Of a stretch of DNA of 7,506 bases, positions 1-6,375 are shown one piece after another (position 1 is the first letter of the stretch; each line of letters opens with the position of its first letter). The stretch comes from BRH-c25 sp035417425 (lineage in GTDB: Bacteria > Bacillota > Clostridia > Lutisporales > Lutisporaceae): contig DAOLPD010000154.1 in assembly GCA_035417425.1 (NCBI GenBank), forward strand, positions 1 through 7,506. The letters run 5' to 3'. The notes beneath the pieces were generated by a model that was given only the letters and a program-made list of their open reading frames with translations, searched no databases and was not told where the DNA came from. The translations under genes and the position numbers were made by a program.

Positions 1-12
1 ACGATTTCGCAT
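1..12 (-). CDS. Possible start of a third operon gene (partial, runs off the left edge)
   Basis: Eight bases-worth of space after the ftcD stop codon, an ATG at 12-10 opens a frame reading M-R-N-R to the window edge. An AAGGG Shine-Dalgarno-like run (21-17) overlaps the ftcD stop codon and sits 4 nt before the ATG, which is short but usable. Only four codons are visible, so nothing can be said of the product from sequence. From known clostridial histidine-degradation clusters, a hut gene such as imidazolonepropionase or a cyclodeaminase would be a reasonable guess. No terminator hairpin fits between ftcD and the edge, which is consistent with the operon continuing. Confidence 0.3.
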
Positions 13-19
13 TATTCCC

Positions 20-925
20 TTATTCCATCAACCTGTTTTCCAGTATCTGATCCATGGAGAAGTCCTCCACACCCAGGTAATATACCGCCGTATCAATCAG
101 GGCTTCCATAGGCACAAGCCCTATAATTTCACTGCCGGCAATTGTAACACCGTATCTGGCCGCTTCTATTCTGATAAGCTCAAAGGATCTGTAAAGAGCG
201 GTCTTTGTATAATCGGTCATGTTCATGGAAATCTGCACCATTCCCCTGTCCTTAAGCTCAATGCCTATGGCTTTGCAATACCGCAGGCCGCCGTTTAAAA
301 ACCTGACATTCCTTGCAATTTTATTGGCAATATCCATTCTGTTTGTATTCAGATTTACATTAAAGGCTACCAGGGGCATCCTTGCGCCGATAACAGTCGC
401 TCCTGCAGTCGGATGAATTTCTGCCGGGCCGTAATCAGGTTTCCACTCAGGCAGCTTTATCTTCTCCGCCATACCCTCAAATTCACCCTTGCGAATGTTC
501 GCCAGGTTTTCCCTCTGAGGATCTGTTGCAGCCTTTTCATACAGAAAAATCGGAAGCCCATACTTCTCCGATGCCTCTCTTGCAACTTCCTTTGCGAGCT
601 CAACGGCCTCTTCCATACTTACATTCTTTATGGGTATGAAGGGTACTACATCTATTGCCCCCATTCTGGGGTGCTGTCCCCGGTGCTTGGTCATATCTAT
701 AAGCGCTATAGCAACGCCCATAGCTTCCAACACCGAGTCCTTCACTCCTTGGGGTTCCCCCACAACCGTTACAACCACTCTATTGTGATCTTCGTCTCTT
801 TTATAATCCAGAAGCTTCACATTGTCCTTTCCCCTGAAGGAATTCACAATTTTTTCTATTTTGTCCAGATCTCTTCCTTCACTGAAATTCGGGACACATT
901 CTATTATTCTGCTCATTCCGCTCAT
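20..925 (-). CDS. ftcD: Glutamate formimidoyltransferase (monofunctional FtcD)
   Basis: This cytosolic folate enzyme (EC 2.1.2.5) transfers the formimino group of N-formimino-L-glutamate, a histidine breakdown product, to tetrahydrofolate, giving 5-formimino-THF and glutamate. The 301-residue protein has the family's N-terminal IIECVPNFSEGRD block (7-19), the LIDMTKHRGQHPRMGAID block (about 75-92) and the later HPTAGATVIGAR and FNVNLNT blocks. The second His of HRGQHPR (H85) seems to match the His proposed as catalytic in the mammalian enzyme. Its length matches the transferase alone; the cyclodeaminase domain fused on in mammals is absent, as is usual in Firmicutes. A strong AGGAGG (941-936) lies 10 nt before the ATG at 925, favouring that start over the internal Met at 916, although MSRIIECVPNF is the commoner family start. 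It follows fhs by 21 nt, so it is very probably cotranscribed with it. Confidence 0.96.
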   Translation of the reverse strand: MSGMSRIIECVPNFSEGRDLDKIEKIVNSFRGKDNVKLLDYKRDEDHNRVVVTVVGEPQGVKDSVLEAMGVAIALIDMTKHRGQHPRMGAIDVVPFIPIKNVSMEEAVELAKEVAREASEKYGLPIFLYEKAATDPQRENLANIRKGEFEGMAEKIKLPEWKPDYGPAEIHPTAGATVIGARMPLVAFNVNLNTNRMDIANKIARNVRFLNGGLRYCKAIGIELKDRGMVQISMNMTDYTKTALYRSFELIRIEAARYGVTIAGSEIIGLVPMEALIDTAVYYLGVEDFSMDQILENRLME

Positions 926-931
926 TGCTTT

Positions 932-941
932 CCCCCCTCCT
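932..941 (-). promoter_or_regulatory. Strong Shine-Dalgarno site of ftcD
   Basis: On the minus strand this reads AGGAGG followed by four more G. It lies within the 21-nt gap between fhs and ftcD. The 10-nt distance from AGGAGG to the ATG at 925 decides for that start; the next Met at 916 would be 19 nt away. Confidence 0.75.
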
Positions 942-946
942 AAAAC

Positions 947-2629
947 TTAGAATAAACCTGTAATTACACCCTTTTCATCTATATCGATTTTCTCTGCTGC
1001 AGGTACCTTCGGCAGTCCGGGCATTATCATAATATCACCCGTAAGACATACTATAAAGCCCGCCCCTGCAGATACCCTCACTTCTTTCACACTAACCTTG
1101 AAGCCCTTTGGAGCACCTAAAAGGCTGGGATCATCAGATAATGAATATTGAGTCTTTGCCATACAGACAGGCAGATTATCCAGGCCGATATCCGCAAGCT
1201 TCTGCATCTCCCTTTGTGCTTTTGGAGTGAAAACAACACCGTCTCCGCCATAGATTTCCTTTACAATAGTCTCGATTTTTTCAGTTATAGGAGCATCAAC
1301 GTTGTAAAGATATTTAAAATCAGGTGCTGAGCCTTCAACCAGTTTCACCAGGGTTTCGGCCATATATGTTCCGCCTTCTCCGCCTTTTGCCCAGCACTCG
1401 TTCAATGCAACCTCTACGCCATATACCTTGCACTTTTTGATAAGCAGCTCGATTTCAGCCTCAGTATCGGATACAAAACGGTTAACGGCAACCATTACCG
1501 GAAGTCCGAACTTGCGGATGTTTTCTACCTGCTTTTCAAGATTTGCGAATCCCTTATCCACTGCCTCCAGGTTTTCTTTTCCCAATTCCGCCTTTGCCAC
1601 TCCTCCATGCATCTTAAGTGCACGCAAGGTTGCAACTATCACAACAGCAGAAGGCTTTAACCCCCCGTAACGGCATTTGATGTCAAGGAACTTCTCCGCT
1701 CCAAGATCAGCACCGAAGCCTGCTTCTGTAATAAGGTATTCACCCAGCTTCAAGCCCAGCTTTGTAGCAATTATGCTGTTGCAGCCGTGGGCTATGTTGG
1801 CAAAGGGCCCGCCGTGAATAAGCGCAGGTGTGTTTTCCAGAGTCTGAACCAAGTTAGGCTTTATCGCATCCTTCATAAGCATGGCCATAGCCCCGTGGAC
1901 CCTTAAGTCGGCACATGTAACCGGTTCTCCAGAATAATTATATGCAACAACCATCCTGCCGAATCTTTCTTTTAAATCCATCAGATCATTGGAAAGGCAC
2001 AGTATAGCCATTATTTCAGAAGCCACTGTTATCATAAAGCCGTCCTGCCTTACAAAACCGTTGGCCTTTCCTCCAAGGCCCACCACTATTTCACGGAGTG
2101 CCCTGTCATTCATATCCATTACTCTTTTCCATACTATCTGTCTTGGATCGATATTCAGTGTGTTTCCATGGTTGATATGATTGTCAATAGCAGAAGCAAG
2201 CAGGTTGTTGGCTGCAGTTATTGCATGCATGTCTCCGGTAAAATGAAGGTTGATATCCTCCATAGGCACTACCTGGGAAAATCCTCCTCCTGCAGCTCCG
2301 CCCTTCACACCGAAAACCGGGCCCAGGGACGGTTCTCTTAAAGCTATTACCGCCTTTTTCCCAATTTTATTAAGAGCCTGGCCCAAGCCTACCGTAGTGG
2401 TTGACTTGCCTTCTCCTGCAGCTGTCGGAGTAATTGCCGTAACCAGTACCAGTTTGCCGTCAGGCTTGTCTTTCAATCGTTCAAAAATACTAAGGTTGAT
2501 TTTTGCCTTATACTTGCCGTAAAGCTCCAATTCATCCTCTTCTATTCCCCACTGCTTTGCAATCTCCGATACAGGCTTCATCTTTGCGCTCTGAGCGATT
2601 TCTATATCGCTTGGTACTTTAATTTCCAT
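947..2629 (-). CDS. fhs: Formate--tetrahydrofolate ligase (10-formyl-THF synthetase)
   Basis: This cytosolic enzyme (EC 6.3.4.3) joins formate and tetrahydrofolate using ATP to make 10-formyl-THF. In amino-acid and purine fermenters it can run in reverse to make ATP. With the start chosen here it has 560 residues, close to the usual 555-560. Visible family marks are the P-loop-like TPTAAGEGKSTTTVGLGQAL (about 67-86), the LREPSLGPVFGVKGGAAGGG block, FTGDMHAITAANNL, and the C-terminal MPGLPKVPAAEKIDID. The frame opens at an ATG at 2638, but a GGG abuts that codon and no Shine-Dalgarno stands before it. The ATG at 2629 has GGGATGAT (2641-2634) about 5-9 nt upstream and gives the usual MEIKVPSDIEIAQ start. 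It heads the operon with ftcD and is separated from the tRNA by a terminator, with its own candidate promoter. The histidine-linked neighbour suggests a role in formate/ATP production from formimino-THF (inference). Confidence 0.97.
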   Translation of the reverse strand: MEIKVPSDIEIAQSAKMKPVSEIAKQWGIEEDELELYGKYKAKINLSIFERLKDKPDGKLVLVTAITPTAAGEGKSTTTVGLGQALNKIGKKAVIALREPSLGPVFGVKGGAAGGGFSQVVPMEDINLHFTGDMHAITAANNLLASAIDNHINHGNTLNIDPRQIVWKRVMDMNDRALREIVVGLGGKANGFVRQDGFMITVASEIMAILCLSNDLMDLKERFGRMVVAYNYSGEPVTCADLRVHGAMAMLMKDAIKPNLVQTLENTPALIHGGPFANIAHGCNSIIATKLGLKLGEYLITEAGFGADLGAEKFLDIKCRYGGLKPSAVVIVATLRALKMHGGVAKAELGKENLEAVDKGFANLEKQVENIRKFGLPVMVAVNRFVSDTEAEIELLIKKCKVYGVEVALNECWAKGGEGGTYMAETLVKLVEGSAPDFKYLYNVDAPITEKIETIVKEIYGGDGVVFTPKAQREMQKLADIGLDNLPVCMAKTQYSLSDDPSLLGAPKGFKVSVKEVRVSAGAGFIVCLTGDIMIMPGLPKVPAAEKIDIDEKGVITGLF

Positions 2630-2655
2630 GCTAATCATCCCTTTCGTTGAATATT

Positions 2656-2684
2656 ATTAAAACTACATAAATTATTCTGCTCAA
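2656..2684 (-). promoter_or_regulatory. Candidate sigma-A promoter of fhs-ftcD
   Basis: On the minus strand, TTGAGC (2684-2679) and TTTAAT (2661-2656) are 17 nt apart, matching the -35 and -10 consensus at 4/6 and 5/6. The expected start of transcription, near 2650, leaves a leader of only about 20 nt. That is too short for a riboswitch, so I see no tetrahydrofolate riboswitch. The AT-rich background makes chance matches easy. Confidence 0.4.
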
Positions 2685-2700
2685 AATTGTGTATGTACAT

Positions 2701-2734
2701 TAAAAAATATAGAGCAATCTTTCGATAGCTCTAT
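2701..2734 (-). terminator. Rho-independent terminator after the tRNA gene, probably bidirectional
   Basis: ATAGAGC (2709-2715) pairs with GCTCTAT (2728-2734). After one mismatch the stem continues with ATC/GAT, closing on a GAAA tetraloop in the minus-strand RNA. On the minus strand the stem is followed by a T-run at 2707-2702. On the plus strand it is followed by seven T at 2737-2743, so the hairpin could stop transcription from either side. It lies 15 nt past the tRNA CCA end and isolates the tRNA transcript from fhs. Confidence 0.85.
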
Positions 2735-2748
2735 GATTTTTTTAGAAA

Positions 2749-2825
2749 TGGTGGGGGATACGGGACTCGAACCTGCGACTTCCACCTTGTGACGATGGCA
2801 CTCTAACCAGCTGAGTTAATCCCCC
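2749..2825 (-). tRNA. tRNA-Val, anticodon CAC
   Basis: The gene folds as a full 77-nt cloverleaf with CCA encoded (2751-2749). The acceptor is GGGGGAT/ATCCCCC with discriminator A. The D arm is ACTC/GAGT with a 9-nt loop, and the anticodon stem is CCATC/GGTGG around the loop GTCACAA. The variable loop is AAGTC and the T loop is TTCGAGT. The anticodon CAC (after U33) reads GUG valine codons, and the CCAYC/GGTGG stem resembles other bacterial valine tRNAs. Two oddities: the T stem GCAGG/CCCGT has an A-C mismatch at 51-63 and a G-U pair at 49-65, and position 32 is G instead of the usual pyrimidine. The intact acceptor, CCA, promoter and terminator suggest it is still a working gene. Confidence 0.93.
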
Positions 2826-2846
2826 ACACCCTACACATTATTATAT

Positions 2847-2875
2847 ATTATAACTCTACCTGTAAGCATTATCCA
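2847..2875 (-). promoter_or_regulatory. Candidate promoter of the tRNA-Val gene
   Basis: On the minus strand, a perfect TATAAT (2852-2847) lies 17 nt after TGGATA (2875-2870), a 4/6 match to the -35 consensus. A second TATAAT occurs at 2845-2840. The predicted transcript would start about 15 nt before the tRNA 5' end, a common leader length for stable RNA. No clear terminator lies between the permease stop at 2901 and this site, so read-through from the ABC operon is also possible. Confidence 0.5.
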
Positions 2876-2900
2876 TAGTTTTTTATTTTTTGCTAAAATT

Positions 2901-4070
2901 CTATTCAAACTTCATAATCTTCACTCCAACTGCGAAGAACAAAACTCCCATTATCATAAGCACAATTACGGGATACACTGCCGCTTCAAAGCCCATCCCT
3001 TTGGATACTATACTTTCCATACCCTGCATTGCCCATTTCTGAGGAGTGAGTTCCGCCAGAAAAAGCAGCAGTTTATTGTTTACTATATCCAAAGGCCACA
3101 TGCAGCCTCCCAGCATTGAAGTACTGGTAAGCACCACCGGGGTAACCGCAGAAAGCTGAGCATGGGTTTTTACCACACCAGACAGCATCAAACCCATGGA
3201 AGTAACGGCAAATACAAAAGAACCCGCCACAGTGAGAACTCCGGAAATACTGCTTCCCCAGTCGATTCCCAACAGATATTTCCCTCCAAGTATCAATATT
3301 CCTATTTGAATGGCACCGATGAAATATGCCGTCACCATATTCCCACCAAGTATTGAGGTTTTTGATACAGGGGTTATCAGCATTCGCTGCCAGGTCCTAT
3401 ACTGTCTGTCATTTAGTATTGTGCCTATGCCGAACACCATTGTATACATCGAGAAAAACAAGGAAAAGCCTATCATGGAGTGTTTAAGGCTGTCGTAGCT
3501 GCTGTCTGCTCCTGTTCCGGCAATATAAGAGGTTACTTCCAAAGGCCTTTTGTATTCCCATGCCTCCATTACGCTTCGATATGCGGATGCCTTCACAGCC
3601 TGACCGGCTTCCGGCTTAAGGGTGTGTATGAAATCCGCAGTGATATCTGCTATCCTTTCACCTCCCGCCATTTTAAGGACTATGCCCGATACTACCTTCT
3701 GCATTGTGAATATGAGGATATCGTCCTTGACCTTTAATACTCCCAGAGAAGCTTTTTCGCCGCTTTTTATGCTCTCATCAAAGCCCTCTGGTATAATAAG
3801 TGCTGCAATTGCCTTGCCTTCTTCCACTTTTGCCTCCGCACCCTTCATATCCAAGACTTCAAAGTTTAATCCCCTGTCATCCTTCAGCTCACTGATCAAA
3901 GCTTCAGAATAACTGCTCTTATCCTCATCCACAACCAGTACCGTCGGTTTGAAGTGGTCAAAAGAGATGCCGAAAATGGCAGTGAAGCCAAGGGCCATGA
4001 CGGTCATAAGAACAATCACCGCAAAATCGTCCCTAAGTCCTAACAGTCTTAGCTTTATTATACTGAGCAT
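2901..4070 (-). CDS. ABC-2 type transporter permease (second subunit)
   Basis: A 389-residue integral membrane protein with the layout of the large ABC-2 permeases: TM1 at about 16-36, an extracytoplasmic domain of roughly 160 residues, then five TMs at about 198-220, 240-265, 272-298, 303-325 and 364-384. The segment DRQYRTWQRMLITPVS (221-236) matches the cytoplasmic coupling segment that usually reads E-x-x-x-x-T-x-x-R-x-x-x-x-P in this family. It likely pairs with the upstream permease to form the channel driven by the ATPase. The ATG at 4070 has GGAGG 8 nt upstream and lies 38 nt inside the end of the upstream permease frame, which suggests translational coupling. It is the last gene of the operon and stops with TAG. 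The substrate is unknown; drug, antimicrobial-peptide or lipid export are all possible. Confidence 0.9.
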   Translation of the reverse strand: MLSIIKLRLLGLRDDFAVIVLMTVMALGFTAIFGISFDHFKPTVLVVDEDKSSYSEALISELKDDRGLNFEVLDMKGAEAKVEEGKAIAALIIPEGFDESIKSGEKASLGVLKVKDDILIFTMQKVVSGIVLKMAGGERIADITADFIHTLKPEAGQAVKASAYRSVMEAWEYKRPLEVTSYIAGTGADSSYDSLKHSMIGFSLFFSMYTMVFGIGTILNDRQYRTWQRMLITPVSKTSILGGNMVTAYFIGAIQIGILILGGKYLLGIDWGSSISGVLTVAGSFVFAVTSMGLMLSGVVKTHAQLSAVTPVVLTSTSMLGGCMWPLDIVNNKLLLFLAELTPQKWAMQGMESIVSKGMGFEAAVYPVIVLMIMGVLFFAVGVKIMKFE

Positions 4071-5415
4071 CCCTCATCCCTCCATTCTCCCTGAGTATCA
4101 GAACCGAAAGCACTGCAGATAAAAATCCTATTGCCGCCAATGCTGCAATATTGCTCATAATCTCCTGTACCCCATATCCCATCATAATCTTAAGATATGC
4201 TTTCAAAACTGCACCGCTGATGGATAAAAAGCTCAGCTTCTGCATTATTGAAGGCAGTATGTCTGTCGGAAAGAAGCTGCCTCCCAGAATTGCCATGGTT
4301 TGCAGGATGACTGTCTCAAATATGTCCGCCATCTTGGAATTGCCTGCCCTGTATGTGGCTGCTGCAAGCATGCTTCCGATTCCCGCTATGGCAAATGCAG
4401 CACATAAGCTGATTAAAACAACCGGATATGCACTTCCCCACTGAACCTTCAACACAAAATATGAGAATGCAATCATTATACTTATCTGAAGCAGTGCAAT
4501 CAGGAAGACGGTAAAAAATTTTCCTGCCAGTATTCCAAATTTCGGTGTTCCGGCTATTATCATCCGCTGATAGGTTATGTTCTCCTTCTCCTCCAAAAGC
4601 ATTCTTCCTCCGTAGCCGGATGCAAAAAGTATGAACATGGCCGCCATTGCCGCAGCATAATAGTCGGAGCTCCGGACAGGCTTCCTGCCCTCTGCTTTAA
4701 CAGCATCCATTTCTACCCTTATTCCCTCCATTGCTTTGGTAATGTCGTCCAAAGCCTCCTTCATTCCCGTAAAGCCTGCTTCCGTGAGATTATGACTTAC
4801 AGCAGCTTCGATCAGAACATTTTTCCCTATTATAACGGAAGTCATTGAATCGGAATAAGCTTCCACAATGCTCCGGACTATTTGACCGCTGACGCTCCTG
4901 TCCGGATGTATCAGCACTTTTATATCAGTTTTATTTCTGAAGGGTGTCAGAAGATTTATCTTCATATCATATATGAAATTCTCGGGAAGAAGCACCACCG
5001 CAGAAACCTCCCCGCTGGTAAGCCATTCGACGGCTGTTTCCTCCTTCTCTACCCTGTATGCTATAATTTTTGCCACATCTTCACTGCCCAGGAAATCCTC
5101 AAGAAATATCCGCTCCGGGTCTACGTCATCACCGGTCACTCTCAACTCCGCAGCAGCCTCCTCTCCTATTCCCTTTACAAGAAAGCCATCCCTTAAAGCC
5201 TTGTCAAACCTCCGGGAATCCCCATCCTTATCATACTGCTTCACCACAGCAATATTTATCCTGTCAATACTCTGACCTCCTGTTGTAAATGCCCCTCTTA
5301 AAGCAGAGCTCAATATCGTCATAAGCACGAGAGGCATCACAATTATGATCGCCAGAGCCTTTTTGTCACTTAGTATCGTTTTCAAATCCTTCTTTATGAT
5401 ACTTATTACTTTCAT
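4033..5415 (-). CDS. ABC-2 type transporter permease (first subunit)
   Basis: A 460-residue membrane protein related in layout to the next gene but longer and clearly different in sequence. TM1 is at about 20-39. It is followed by a large extracytoplasmic domain (about 40-251), then TMs at about 252-270, 295-323, 330-353, 363-388 and 420-441. The coupling segment is LLEEKENITYQRMIIAGTP (273-291), close to the family pattern. A hydrophilic, basic tail follows the last TM. The start ATG at 5415 is preceded by GAGGAG with 7-nt spacing; that site overlaps the TGA stop of the ATPase gene, an 11-nt gap that implies coupled translation. It should form a heterodimer with the second permease. The extracytoplasmic domain holds about 50 residues more than its partner's, so the two halves are not interchangeable (inference). 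Confidence 0.9.
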   Translation of the reverse strand: MKVISIIKKDLKTILSDKKALAIIIVMPLVLMTILSSALRGAFTTGGQSIDRINIAVVKQYDKDGDSRRFDKALRDGFLVKGIGEEAAAELRVTGDDVDPERIFLEDFLGSEDVAKIIAYRVEKEETAVEWLTSGEVSAVVLLPENFIYDMKINLLTPFRNKTDIKVLIHPDRSVSGQIVRSIVEAYSDSMTSVIIGKNVLIEAAVSHNLTEAGFTGMKEALDDITKAMEGIRVEMDAVKAEGRKPVRSSDYYAAAMAAMFILFASGYGGRMLLEEKENITYQRMIIAGTPKFGILAGKFFTVFLIALLQISIMIAFSYFVLKVQWGSAYPVVLISLCAAFAIAGIGSMLAAATYRAGNSKMADIFETVILQTMAILGGSFFPTDILPSIMQKLSFLSISGAVLKAYLKIMMGYGVQEIMSNIAALAAIGFLSAVLSVLILRENGGMRDAQYNKAKTVRT

Positions 5416-5426
5416 ATTTTATCTCC

Positions 5427-6362
5427 TCAATCCCTCAGGGCCTTTCCCGTCAAATGCAGGAAGACGGATTCCAGGTTCGGCTTGCTGACGTCAATGGATG
5501 AAATGCGCATTCCATGCTCTGCGATAATGCCGATAATATCTGCCAATATCATATCAACATTTTCCCCTGATACGACAATTTCATCCTGCACCAATTCTGC
5601 CCTGGCTACCCCATTTATGGCTTCAAGCCTTTGAAGTATATCCCTGTCTATCCTGTCAAGCTTGAGATTTATCCTGGTTTTTCCTTTTACAAGCTCCGCC
5701 AGTTCTTCCTGGGTTCCGGAGGCTATTATCCTTCCCTGATCCATTATGCAGATACGGCTGCACAGATACTCCACCTCTTCCATGTAGTGGCTGGTGTATA
5801 TGATTGTGACCCCCTGCCTGTTAAGCTCCAGAACGGTATCCAATATGTGATTCCTTGACTGAGGGTCTATACCTGCAGTCGGTTCATCCATAATAAGCAG
5901 TTCCGGCTTATGCAGCAGTGCTGCTCCGATATTCAGCCTTCTTTTCATTCCTCCCGAATACTTATCCACCTTATCCTTCAAGCGGCCGTTAAGGCCTACT
6001 ATTTCAGAAACCTCATCTATCCTTTTTCTTAGCTCTGCTCCTTTAAGTCCGTACATATTCCCCCAAAAACGCAGATTCTCATAGCCCGTTATTGTAGGAT
6101 ACAAGGCTATATCCTGGGGTACCACACCCAGATTCCTTCTGACGGAATTCGGCTCCTCTAATATGTTTGCCCCCTTATAATATACCTCCCCCTCTGTAGG
6201 GAGTATTAAAGTCGATATTATGGAAATGGTAGTGGACTTTCCTGCCCCGTTGGGGCCAAGCAGTCCGAATACCTCTCCCCTGCTTACCTCAAAACTTATG
6301 CCGTCCACTGCCTTTGTGCCGCCAAAGCTTTTATGCAGGTTTTCCACCTTTAACAACACCAT
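5427..6362 (-). CDS. ABC transporter ATP-binding protein
   Basis: This 311-residue ATPase powers the two permeases encoded downstream. All motifs are intact: Walker A GPNGAGKST (36-44), Q-loop Gln83 in VVPQD, signature YSGGM (135-139), Walker B LLIMDEP (155-161), D-loop AGID (163-166) and switch His192 in YTSH. The order and the DEPTAGIDPQSRN wording place it in the DrrA/NatA-like group of exporters. The last 80 or so residues form a small C-terminal domain of the kind found in this group. The open frame reaches back to 6455, but its first 31 residues overlap the lipoprotein gene and are Arg/Trp-rich, unlike the family. The ATG at 6362 has GAGGGG 7 nt upstream and begins MVLLKVENLHKSFGG, a normal ABC start. 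It begins 13 nt after the lipoprotein stop. Confidence 0.95.
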   Translation of the reverse strand: MVLLKVENLHKSFGGTKAVDGISFEVSRGEVFGLLGPNGAGKSTTISIISTLILPTEGEVYYKGANILEEPNSVRRNLGVVPQDIALYPTITGYENLRFWGNMYGLKGAELRKRIDEVSEIVGLNGRLKDKVDKYSGGMKRRLNIGAALLHKPELLIMDEPTAGIDPQSRNHILDTVLELNRQGVTIIYTSHYMEEVEYLCSRICIMDQGRIIASGTQEELAELVKGKTRINLKLDRIDRDILQRLEAINGVARAELVQDEIVVSGENVDMILADIIGIIAEHGMRISSIDVSKPNLESVFLHLTGKALRD

Positions 6363-6375
6363 ATCGTTACCCCTC

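Noticed and set aside
413..943. Plus-strand open frame of 176 codons
   Set aside because: It lies antisense to ftcD, has no family motifs and no good ribosome site; ftcD is unmistakable in the other strand.
2640..2700. Tetrahydrofolate or other riboswitch upstream of fhs
   Set aside because: The space between terminator and start codon is about 60 nt, most of it taken by the candidate promoter, with no stable hairpin.
2749..2775. tRNA 3' end as an integration (att) site
   Set aside because: No second copy of the tRNA 3' end and no integrase or phage gene is seen in the window.
2749..2825. tRNA-Asp (GUC) or tRNA-His (GUG) reading of the anticodon arm
   Set aside because: Only the 5+7+5 fold with loop GTCACAA pairs correctly; placing GUC at 34-36 breaks the anticodon stem and U33, and the gene's minus strand orientation excludes GUG.
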